Assembly (NCBI GenBank): GCA_910575615.1
Contig: CAJTEX010000006.1
Location: forward strand, 1-64,000
DNA from: Bacteroidales bacterium
GTDB lineage: Bacteria > Bacteroidota > Bacteroidia > Bacteroidales > Muribaculaceae
Reading direction: 5' to 3'
Length of the DNA: 64,000 nucleotides
In this document: in pieces, positions 55,923 to 64,000 of the stretch
How the letters are laid out: each line of letters starts with the position of its first letter
Numbering within the stretch: position 1 is the stretch's first letter
Position numbers and translations under genes: made by a program
The notes under the pieces: model-generated
The model's input: the letters and a program-made list of their open reading frames with translations, nothing else
Told to the model about the DNA's origin: nothing
Database searches by the model: none

Positions 55923-56234
55923 ATGGAACTTACAATCCTCTGGTATCTGATTCCGAGCCTGTTGATGTTCTGCTGCGGCGTTTATGGCTTCATCACCCGC
56001 AAGAATATGATCGCGATGCTCATCTCCCTGGAGCTGATGCTCAACGCGGTCGACATCAACTTCGTTGTCTTCAACCGATTCCTCTTCCCCGGGGAGCTTG
56101 AGGGCATGTTCTTCACCCTGTTCGCCATCGCCCTGGCCGCAGCCGAGACCGCGCTGGCAATCGCCATCATCATCAATGTCTTCCGTGTCTCCGAGAAGAT
56201 TGATGTCGACGATGTAACTAAAATGAAATTCTAA
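55923..56234 (+). CDS. nuoK: NADH-quinone oxidoreductase subunit K
   Basis: 103 residues with three membrane helices. The conserved Glu in helix 2 (ISLELMLNAVDINFV) and Glu in helix 3 (AAAETALAIAI) for proton transfer are present. It is 11 bases after nuoJ and 8 bases before nuoL. Confidence 0.95.
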   Translation: MELTILWYLIPSLLMFCCGVYGFITRKNMIAMLISLELMLNAVDINFVVFNRFLFPGELEGMFFTLFAIALAAAETALAIAIIINVFRVSEKIDVDDVTKMKF

Positions 56235-56242
56235 GCACCGAT

Positions 56243-58273
56243 ATGGAACCTGTAATACCTATCATTATCCTGGCTTTGCCCCTGACGATGTTCCTGGTGC
56301 TGGGACTTTTAGGCCACAAGATGGCCCACCGCACCGCAGGCATCCTCGGCACTCTCAGCATGGGAGTGACAATGGTGCTGGCCTACATCACAACGCTAAC
56401 CTATTTCTTCTCGGGTTCGTCCGAGTTCATCAATGAAGAGGGTGTGCGCCTGCAGAGCGTCATCTTCAACTGGGACTGGCTGGCCTTCACCGATTCGCTG
56501 GTCATCCGTCTCGGATTCCTCCTCGACCCCATCTCAGCCCTGCTGCTTGTGGTGATCACCACCATCTCCTTTATGGTGCATCTTTACAGCAACGGCTACA
56601 TGCGCGACCATCACGGAGTATGGGAGACCGGATTCCAGCGTTTCTACGCATTCCTGTCTCTGTTCAGCTTCTCGATGCTCGGCCTGGTGGTGGCCACCAA
56701 CATCTTCCAGATGTACATCTTCTGGGAGCTTGTGGGTGCCTCATCATACCTGCTCATCGGGTTCTACTACACCAAACCCTCCGCGGTGTCCGCTTCAAAG
56801 AAAGCATTCATCGTCACCCGTTTCGCCGACCTTGGCTTCCTGATTGGAATCCTCGTGCTGAGCTTCTACACCGGCACATTCGATTTCACCAACTTTACTT
56901 CGACCGGAGTTGAAGGCATGGCCAATGTCTACCAGGTAGACCTCACCACCGCTGAAGGCATCCGCAACTGGATTGCCAGCTCTCCAGCTCCTGTATTCAT
57001 GGGCGGCTCGGTGCTGACATGGGCCCTGGTTCTCATCTTTATGGGCGGTATGGGTAAATCAGCGATGATGCCCCTCCATATCTGGCTCCCTGACGCTATG
57101 GAAGGCCCGACCCCTGTGTCGGCCCTCATCCATGCCGCTACCATGGTTGTCGCAGGCGTGTTCCTCGTGGCCCGTCTCTTCCCCCTCTACCTGATGGAGG
57201 AGGTCGCCCTCAACATCATCACGGTGGTCGGCGCGCTGACCGCTTTCTATGCCGCGATGGTGGCATGCGTACAGGTCGACATCAAGCGAGTACTCGCTTT
57301 CTCGACCATATCCCAGATCGCGTTCATGATGGTTTCGCTCGGCGTTGCCCGTCCGGAGTTCCATCACGGCCTGGGCTATATGGCGGCGATGTTCCACCTC
57401 TTCACCCACGCCATGTTCAAGGCCCTGCTCTTCCTTTGCGCCGGTGCCCTGATTCACGCCATCGGTTCCAACGACTACACAGACATGCACGGCCTGCGCA
57501 AGCATATGCCTGTCACCCATGTGACATTCTTGATTGGCTGTCTCGCAATCGCCGGCATCATCCCCTTCGCCGGGTTCTTCTCTAAAGATGAGATTCTTAC
57601 AGCCGTCTTCGGCCAGTCGATTTTCTGGTATATATGGATGTCGGCGGTAGCCGGTCTGACAGCCTTCTATATGTTCCGCCTCTACTACCTGATTTTCTGG
57701 TGGAAGGAACACAAGACGCCCGAAGGTCATCACGCTCCCCACGACCAGCTTTGGACTATGACCCTCCCCTTGGTCATCCTCGCTGTTGTCTCTTGCGTGG
57801 CCGGGTTTGTGCCTTTCGGTAATCTTGTCACCTGGAATGGTCATCCGATGTTCGAGTCGGTCAACTTCTTCACCAACCTTGGCGCGCTTGACTGGAGCGT
57901 GGCTGCCATCAGCCTCGCGGTCGCCATCCTGGCCATCATCCTGGCAACCGTCATGTACAAGAAGGAAAACCCCCTGCCCGCCAAGATGAGGAGCGCGCTG
58001 CCCCGCCTCTGGGACTGGTGCTACCACCGCTTCTACTGGGACGAGCTTTACATGTTCATCACCCACAAGATCATCTTCGGCTGCATCTCCCGTCCCATCG
58101 CCTGGTTTGACCGTCACGTCATCGACGGCTCGATGGACGGAATGGCCTGGGTGACCCAGCGTATCTCGTTTGCCATCCGTGGCCTCCAGTCGGGCAATAT
58201 CCAGCTGTATGTCTGGATTTACCTCGTCGGAGTCATCCTGCTTGGCGCGATAACCGCCGTCTGCCTACTCTGA
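56243..58273 (+). CDS. nuoL: NADH-quinone oxidoreductase subunit L
   Basis: 676 residues with about 16 membrane helices. It is the distal antiporter-like proton pump. Motifs include YIFWELVGASSYLLIG (helix-5 Glu), GGMGKSAMMPLHIWLPDAMEGPTPVSALIHAATMV (helix-7 Lys and broken helix, given here as GKSAMMPLHIWLPDAM) and the long lateral helix with DRHVID at the C-terminus. Confidence 0.96.
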   Translation: MEPVIPIIILALPLTMFLVLGLLGHKMAHRTAGILGTLSMGVTMVLAYITTLTYFFSGSSEFINEEGVRLQSVIFNWDWLAFTDSLVIRLGFLLDPISALLLVVITTISFMVHLYSNGYMRDHHGVWETGFQRFYAFLSLFSFSMLGLVVATNIFQMYIFWELVGASSYLLIGFYYTKPSAVSASKKAFIVTRFADLGFLIGILVLSFYTGTFDFTNFTSTGVEGMANVYQVDLTTAEGIRNWIASSPAPVFMGGSVLTWALVLIFMGGMGKSAMMPLHIWLPDAMEGPTPVSALIHAATMVVAGVFLVARLFPLYLMEEVALNIITVVGALTAFYAAMVACVQVDIKRVLAFSTISQIAFMMVSLGVARPEFHHGLGYMAAMFHLFTHAMFKALLFLCAGALIHAIGSNDYTDMHGLRKHMPVTHVTFLIGCLAIAGIIPFAGFFSKDEILTAVFGQSIFWYIWMSAVAGLTAFYMFRLYYLIFWWKEHKTPEGHHAPHDQLWTMTLPLVILAVVSCVAGFVPFGNLVTWNGHPMFESVNFFTNLGALDWSVAAISLAVAILAIILATVMYKKENPLPAKMRSALPRLWDWCYHRFYWDELYMFITHKIIFGCISRPIAWFDRHVIDGSMDGMAWVTQRISFAIRGLQSGNIQLYVWIYLVGVILLGAITAVCLL

Positions 58274-58332
58274 CCGGCAGCCCCCGAGACCTTACAGTGA
58301 AAATATAGTATCATAGAAATACAGAAACAGAG

Positions 58333-59850
58333 ATGTTTTCAAACCTTCTGATTTACTTCGTGGTGATTCCTCTGCTGATGCTGGCCGGTTTCGCCATCTG
58401 CAAAAACATCAGGCAGGTCCGCACGGTCGCCGTGGCCGGTTCGATTCTGCTGGTGGGCCTGAGCGTGTGGGTCCTCTGCGACTACCTCGCCCTTCGCGCG
58501 GCAGGCAACATGGAGGAGATGCTGTTCCGTGGAGACTGGACCTGGTTCGCTCCGCTCAACATCAAGCTTTCCGTCGGAGTCGACGGAGTCTCCATCGCGA
58601 TGCTCATACTCTCCTCGATAATCGTTTTCGCCGGTTCTTTCGCATCATGGAAGATTGACGACGCGCGCCACTTCTTCATGTGGCTCATCCTGCTTTCCAC
58701 TGGTGTCTACGGATTCTTCATCTGCATCGACCTCTTCACGATGTTCATGTTCTACGAGGTAGCCCTCATCCCGATGTATCTTCTCATCGGAGTCTGGGGC
58801 ACCGGACGCAAGGAATATTCGGCGATGAAGCTCACCCTGATGCTGATGGGCGGTTCCGCCTTCCTTATGCTCAGCCTCATCGGTATCTATTACCACTCCG
58901 CGCCCGAGGGACAGGCCCTTACCTGGAACATCATCGATATCGCACGCAACGTCGAGGAGACACAGTGTATCTCCAAAGGCTGGCAGTATTTCCTCTTCCC
59001 TATGTGCTTTGTCGGCTTCGGTGTCCTCGGCGCCATGTTCCCCTTCCATACCTGGAGCCCCGACGGTCATGCCTGTGCCCCGACCGCCGTGTCGATGCTC
59101 CATGCTGGTGTGCTTATGAAGCTGGGTGGTTACGGATGCTTCCGTGTGGCCATGTACCTCATGCCGCAGGCTGCCAATGACCTCGCCTGGATTTTCCTTA
59201 TCCTGACCGGCATCTCGGTTGTCTACGGAGCATTCTCGGCCTGCGTCCAGACCGACCTCAAATACATCAACGCCTACTCCTCGGTAAGCCACTGCGGCAT
59301 GGTGCTGTTCGCTATCCTGATGATCAACACCACCGCCCTCACCGGCGCGATCATGCAGATGCTTTCCCACGGTCTGATGACGGCCCTGTTCTTTGCCCTC
59401 ATCGGTATGATTTACGGACGTACCCACACCCGTGACATCCGCCTGATGGGTGGTCTGATGAAGATTCTTCCCTTCCTCGGAGTCGGCTATGTGATTGCCG
59501 GTATGGCTTCGCTCGGTCTGCCCGGTCTCTCGGGCTTCGTGGCCGAGATGACCATCTTCGTCGGATCGTTTGAGCATACAGACATGTTCCACCGTGTGTT
59601 CACCATCGTGGCCTGCTGCTCGATTGTGATTACCGCCGTCTACATCCTCCGCACAGTCGGCAAACTGCTCTTCGGCCCGGTGCTGGATCCCCATCACGCC
59701 GAGCTGACCGACGCCAGCTGGTGGGAACGCCTGTCGACCATCACACTCATCCTCAGCGTGGCCGCCATCGGCTGTTTCCCCAACTTCTTCGAGAGCCTTA
59801 TTCGTTTCACCTTCAGCCCCGAAATATTCCGCGCCATCGGCCTCAACTGA
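58333..59850 (+). CDS. nuoM: NADH-quinone oxidoreductase subunit M
   Basis: 505 residues with about 14 membrane helices. An antiporter-like proton pump subunit. FMFYEVALIPMYLLIGVWG holds the helix-5 Glu, and FPFHTWSPDGHACAPTAVSM the loop after helix 7. It lies 59 bases after nuoL and 44 bases before nuoN. Confidence 0.95.
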   Translation: MFSNLLIYFVVIPLLMLAGFAICKNIRQVRTVAVAGSILLVGLSVWVLCDYLALRAAGNMEEMLFRGDWTWFAPLNIKLSVGVDGVSIAMLILSSIIVFAGSFASWKIDDARHFFMWLILLSTGVYGFFICIDLFTMFMFYEVALIPMYLLIGVWGTGRKEYSAMKLTLMLMGGSAFLMLSLIGIYYHSAPEGQALTWNIIDIARNVEETQCISKGWQYFLFPMCFVGFGVLGAMFPFHTWSPDGHACAPTAVSMLHAGVLMKLGGYGCFRVAMYLMPQAANDLAWIFLILTGISVVYGAFSACVQTDLKYINAYSSVSHCGMVLFAILMINTTALTGAIMQMLSHGLMTALFFALIGMIYGRTHTRDIRLMGGLMKILPFLGVGYVIAGMASLGLPGLSGFVAEMTIFVGSFEHTDMFHRVFTIVACCSIVITAVYILRTVGKLLFGPVLDPHHAELTDASWWERLSTITLILSVAAIGCFPNFFESLIRFTFSPEIFRAIGLN

Positions 59851-59894
59851 TACGGTTGACAAACCCTTGAAACGGAAGAAATCAATTCTGTCAC

Positions 59895-61364
59895 ATGGAT
59901 TACTCTCAATTTTTGGCAATGAAACAGGAAATCGCCCTGCTTGTGGTGTTCCTGTTGGTATTCCTCTACGATACGTTCATGCCCCGCAAGGCCCTGGGCG
60001 CCACCTCGGCTGTGACCTCAGTGCTGTTTCTCCTATTCACCGTGTGGAGCTTCATCTGGGGCGGCACGGCAGACTCAGTCGAGGCATTCGCCGGGATGTA
60101 TGTCACCTCCCCCGTATGCGCGCTGATAAAAAACATCCTCAATGTCGGTGTGCTGATTGTGCTCGTGCAGGCCACCTCATGGGTCAACTCAGATTCCCAG
60201 CTTGTGCGCCGCGGGGAATATTACGAGCTTCTGCTGGTGACCCTCTTCGGAATGTACCTGATGATTTCGGCACGCCACTTCCTCTTGTTCCTAATCGGCC
60301 TTGAATCCGCGTCGCTCCCCCTGGCTGCGATGGTTGCGTTTGACAAGCACCGTTATGAGAGCCACGAGGCTGCCGTCAAATACCTGCTGACCGCCGTGTT
60401 CTCCTCAGCGATTTTCATGATGGGCCTCTCATTTGTCTATGGCCTGTCGGGCTCGCTCTACTTCGAGGACATCGCCATGCAGCTTGGCTCGCAGGGCGAC
60501 GCGATGCTCATCATAGCCCTCGCGTTTGTGGTCTCCGGTATCGGTTTCAAGCTCTCGCTTGTGCCCTTCCATCTCTGGACCGCCGATGTCTACCAAGGTG
60601 CGCCCACCCCTGTCACCTCCTATCTCTCGGTGATTTCAAAAGGAGCAGCCGCCTTTGCTTTCCTGATTATCCTCGTTCAGGCCTTTGGCCAGTTCTACAG
60701 CCAGGTTTGGGAATGGATGCTCTACGCCCTGATTATCGCCACCATCACCATCGGTAACCTCTTTGCCATCCGTCAGCGCAACATGAAGCGCTTCCTGGCG
60801 TTCTCCTCCATCTCACAGGCCGGCTACATCATGCTCGGAGTGGTGGGATGCAACGAGATGGGCCTGGCCGCGATGATGTATTACATCCTTGTCTACATCT
60901 TCTCCAACCTCGCCGCCTTCGGTGTCATCGGCGCAATCGAGAACAAGACAGGCATGGTTGAGATGACCGACTACAACGGCCTCTCTAAGACCAACCCCTG
61001 GCTCTCATTCTCGATGACCCTCGCGATGTTCTCCCTGGCCGGTATCCCCCCCTTCGCAGGCTTCTTCAGCAAGTTCTTCATCTTCACATCTGCCATCAAC
61101 CAAGGCTCAATCGCCATCTATGTGCTGGTGCTTATCGCCTTGATCAACACAATCATCTCCCTCTACTACTACCTGCTGGTCGTGAAGGCAATGTACATCT
61201 CTCCCGAAGAACCCCGCATAGCGACATTCCGCTCCACATGCAGTGAGCGCGCAAGCCTGTGGGTGACCGTTCTCGGAATCATCCTGCTCGGTATCGTAAG
61301 CTACTTCTATGACACCATCTTCAACACCGTTGCCCTGTCAGACATCTTCGGCTTCATTGCCTGA
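59895..61364 (+). CDS. nuoN: NADH-quinone oxidoreductase subunit N
   Basis: 489 residues with about 14 membrane helices. The third antiporter-like subunit. The helix-5 region (FLLFLIGLESASLPLAAM) and SLVPFHLWTADVYQGAPTPV with KRFLAFSSISQAGYIMLG are typical. It is the last gene of the operon and is followed by a strong terminator. Confidence 0.95.
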   Translation: MDYSQFLAMKQEIALLVVFLLVFLYDTFMPRKALGATSAVTSVLFLLFTVWSFIWGGTADSVEAFAGMYVTSPVCALIKNILNVGVLIVLVQATSWVNSDSQLVRRGEYYELLLVTLFGMYLMISARHFLLFLIGLESASLPLAAMVAFDKHRYESHEAAVKYLLTAVFSSAIFMMGLSFVYGLSGSLYFEDIAMQLGSQGDAMLIIALAFVVSGIGFKLSLVPFHLWTADVYQGAPTPVTSYLSVISKGAAAFAFLIILVQAFGQFYSQVWEWMLYALIIATITIGNLFAIRQRNMKRFLAFSSISQAGYIMLGVVGCNEMGLAAMMYYILVYIFSNLAAFGVIGAIENKTGMVEMTDYNGLSKTNPWLSFSMTLAMFSLAGIPPFAGFFSKFFIFTSAINQGSIAIYVLVLIALINTIISLYYYLLVVKAMYISPEEPRIATFRSTCSERASLWVTVLGIILLGIVSYFYDTIFNTVALSDIFGFIA

Positions 61365-61421
61365 TAGCCACGTCATAGCTTGTTGACAATCCTGAAAATA
61401 GTCACTTTCTCATAATTGACG

Positions 61422-61457
61422 ACTACGGAATCTGCCTGAGGGAGATTCCGTAGTTTT
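61422..61457 (+). terminator. Rho-independent terminator of the nuo/atp operon
   Basis: ACTACGGAATCT (61422-61433) pairs perfectly over 12 bases with AGATTCCGTAGT (61443-61454) across a 9-base loop and is followed by TTTT. It lies 57 bases after the nuoN stop. Confidence 0.9.
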
Positions 61458-61823
61458 GTGTCCTGCCGAGACAAGCCGGCCTTTCATATGGCGTTCTGAC
61501 AAAAACTCCGCTGTCAGATACGCCATGTGGAAGACCGGATTGTTTTGTGGGTTATGCAGTGCTTTTCGTCGCCTTTTTGCCGTCTTGGTTGGGGATTGTG
61601 CGGCAAAATGGATGTTTTATTTGGATGTTGGTTGTAAATGTGTTATCTTTGCTGGCAGTTGTGTGTATGGCAAAATGGCAAAAAAACGCAAGGCTTGTGT
61701 TTGATATGTGTAACTATGTAGGTGCATGTTGATTGCATATGTCTGCGGTTTGCTTTTTTGATTCTGTCAGGACTCATGAAGGATAATAATAGCACTAATC
61801 ATATTTTCAATTCAGTAACATTA
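61458..61823 (+). other. Non-coding region before the last gene
   Basis: About 366 bases, more AT-rich than its surroundings. It holds a perfect Bacteroidetes promoter (see 61620-61651) and a leader of about 165 bases. Open frames of 61-82 codons here have no recognisable features or good starts, so I do not call them genes. Confidence 0.6.
61620..61651 (+). promoter_or_regulatory. Promoter for the final secreted-protein gene
   Basis: TTTG at 61620-61623, a 20-base spacer and TATCTTTG at 61644-61651, an exact match to the Bacteroidetes consensus. Transcription would start near 61658. Confidence 0.82.
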
Positions 61824-64000
61824 TGAGAAAACATTTTGATCTGTTGCTCTTGGGCGCTTTGGCTCTTGGGTCTATGGTTCAGGCGGAAGGAGCGCCAGTG
61901 GCTCAGGCGAGATTTTCTTCGGCTGATGCCCGCAAGTGCCCTGTCACCGCCCGCAGCACAGCTTCAGGCGAGAACCGGAACTCTGATATGGCCAACCGGG
62001 CGAAAAGAGTTGTGACGATGGAGTCGCAGGCGTTCAGTCTGCCGGCTTCACCAGTCAGGAGCAAGAATGCCAAATCATTGCGTTCGGCAACCACGGCGAG
62101 CCGCGTGTCGACATCGCTAAATGTCTACGGCACAATGATTTTCAATGACTCCTGGACGAGTTATGACGATGTAGGAGTCTACAAGATTCCGGTCTCCACC
62201 GGCGGAAATTTCACCGGATTGTTCAACACCCCGATGCCGGTCTACAGTTTCTACGACGGAGAGAGCAAGGTCTACACCATGTATGAGCTGAACTACGGCG
62301 GATGGGTGATGGGTTACGACCTTTATGTGTATGACACGCAGACAAACACCCAGATTGGTCTGCTGGAGTTTGACGACATCCCCCTTAAAGCCACGGATGT
62401 GGCCTATGATCCGACATCAGGGCGTGTCTACGGGTGCTTCTCAGGCGACTATTATGGCGAAGCCTACCGTCATTGGGGCTATCTTGACATCAAGTCGAGG
62501 AAGGTGGTGAAAATCGCCGACATGGATTTCTCGTTGCGCGCAGTCGCAATTGACAAGTTTGGCAACGCCTACGGAATCGACCTCGATGGCAATCTTTATG
62601 CCATAAACAAAGAGACCGGCGCGATGTCGCTCAGGGGCGCGACTGGTTGTCCGAGCCTCTATTACCTCAGTTCGGCGGCCTACAACGATAAGGACAACAC
62701 AATCATCCTGGCCTACTGCAATTATTCAGGTGCCGGCTTGTGTGAAATCGACCCTGTGACCGCCCAGTCAGCGGTAATCTCCGAGTTTGGCCAAGGGGAG
62801 GAAATCATTGGGATGTATATACCCTTCCAGGCCCCAGACAAGGCTCCCGCCGTGCCCGAGTTCTCGGTGAGCTGCACTGATGGCTCCCTTGACGCTGATT
62901 TCACCCTTCACCTTCCCACGGAGCTTTACGACGGCACCGATGTGACGGGGAGTCCTATGGGTTACAAGATTTATGCCGACGGTGTTGAGATACTAAGCGG
63001 CAACTCAACGGCGGGCTCCACAGTGGAGGTGTCGAAGACCATGGAGGAGAGCGGCAATCTCGCCTTTGCTGCCGTTGCGACCAACGACGCCGGGGAGTCA
63101 AACCAGGCGAAAGTGTCATGCTACGTCGGAAAAGGCACACCCGATGCTCCGGCCAATGTATGCCTCGTCTATTCAGGCGGCGTGTTCACGCTGACCTGGG
63201 ACGCGGTGACGACAGCTGCCGATGGCGGGTATATCGCGCCCGGCGATGTCAGGTATGACATAGTCGACAGCGAGGGTACGGTGGTGGATTCAGGCATCGC
63301 CGGTGTAAGCTGGACAATGTCTCAGGCTCTGCCCGGTGAATTTACCGGTTACAGCTTCGGGGTGGTTGCCCGCTATGACACCAAGAGTTCCAAGGCGGTG
63401 ATGTCAAACACTCTCTATCTCGGCCATTACAATGCCCCCGTCGAGATGGATATGAAGAGCCAGGAGATGTTTGGACAGCATTCGGTGGTTGACGCCAACG
63501 ACGACGGAAAGACCTGGAAGTTCACGGATTCCAATGGCACATATTACGGTTACGGCAACAAGCAGGCAGATGACTGGCTCATCTCACCGGCCATCTATCT
63601 CGAAGCCGGGAAAGCATATGACTTCGAGGCCGTGGCACGTGCTTATGGCGACAAATATCCCGAGAAGATAGAGATATGGATTGGGACAGCCCCCGAAGCC
63701 GGGGCGATGACTGTCCGGCTGGTGGATACAACCACGCTTGGCGGCACAGAACTCACAATGTCTGCGCCGGTCGTTCCGGTTGTGACAGGCGAACATTACA
63801 TCGGTTTCCACGCGGTCAGCGACGGAGGCCAGTGGAATCTCTATCTCTCACGTTACTCCATATCCTCTCCCTATGGCGCGACGGCTCCTGATGCGGTCAC
63901 CAATCTCAAAGTCGTGCCCGACATCGCCGGCGACCTCACGGCTGTCGTGAACTTCACGACAGCTGCAAAAAATGTAATGGGCGGCGACTATGTCGGTGAC
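61824..64000 (+). CDS. Large secreted adhesin-like protein, incomplete at window end
   Basis: At least 725 residues, open to the end of the window. The start ATG at 61824 is followed by a signal peptide (MRKHFDLLLLGALALGSMVQA). Residues about 95-335 contain repeated strands with YDPTSGRVYGCF and DKFGNAYGIDLDGNLYAI, like a beta-propeller. Then come one or two fibronectin-III-like domains (PDAPANVCLVYSGGVFTLTWD region) and a choice-of-anchor-J-like module (GKTWKFTDSNG, DDWLISPAIYLEAGKAY). This domain set is typical of cleaved-adhesin type surface proteins of Bacteroidetes, often exported by T9SS; the C-terminus that would prove it lies outside the window. Confidence 0.82.

Noticed and set aside
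61456-61732. Two overlapping small open frames after the nuoN terminator
   Set aside because: They begin at or just inside the end of the terminator, have no good ribosome-binding site or domain and one overlaps the promoter of the next gene.

Overview
The window looks like chromosomal DNA of a Bacteroidales bacterium, most likely a gut Muribaculaceae (S24-7) relative. Direct signs are several promoters of the Bacteroidetes type (TTTG, about 20 bases, TAnnTTTG), weak Shine-Dalgarno sequences, a fused NuoCD with no NuoE, NuoF or NuoG, the atpDCBEFHAG gene order, secreted proteins ending in Por/T9SS-like sorting domains, and a TonB-dependent receptor. The family placement is inference from this gene content and a moderately high GC content. 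I saw no tRNA, rRNA, CRISPR array, insertion sequence or prophage.

Layout. 1-6.2 kb: four head-to-tail secreted proteins, including a subtilisin-family protease, three of them ending in a sorting-domain-like tail; a strong terminator follows. 6.4-21.0 kb: housekeeping genes on the + strand: gyrB, rnr, rpoN, a PAP2-like membrane protein, purE, ispG, an M16 peptidase, dusB, a GIN-domain protein, a polysaccharide flippase and a TPR protein. 21.0-32.8 kb: - strand genes. In transcription order these are a TonB-dependent receptor with a lipoprotein, a partial CMP-nonulosonate set (NeuC-like, NeuA-like, PtmE-like) leading into obgE, and then ssb, an OPT transporter and a MATE transporter. 32.9-43.1 kb: an ECF sigma factor, a membrane protein that may be its anti-sigma factor, an LTxxQ (Spy/CpxP-like) protein, a 1,908-residue alpha-2-macroglobulin-like protein, a GHL10 glycosidase-like protein and ribD. 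43.2-61.4 kb: the energy block. 61.8 kb to the end: an incomplete large secreted protein.

The most striking feature is the energy block. A complete eight-gene F-type ATP synthase set (atpD to atpG) sits inside the complex I operon, between nuoH and nuoI, with gaps of only 48 and 46 bases at the two junctions. One perfect -7 promoter element lies before nuoA and one strong terminator follows nuoN, so the proton pump and the proton-driven synthase may share a transcript of about 18 kb. NuoI also carries a long Ala/Lys-rich tail built from two 47-residue repeats, and hairpins lie between atpD and atpC and between atpE and atpF.

Other points of note are an alpha-2-macroglobulin that has lost its thioester residues, a palindrome overlapping the ssb promoter, an SSB without the acidic partner-binding tail, and a nonulosonate gene set with no synthase nearby.
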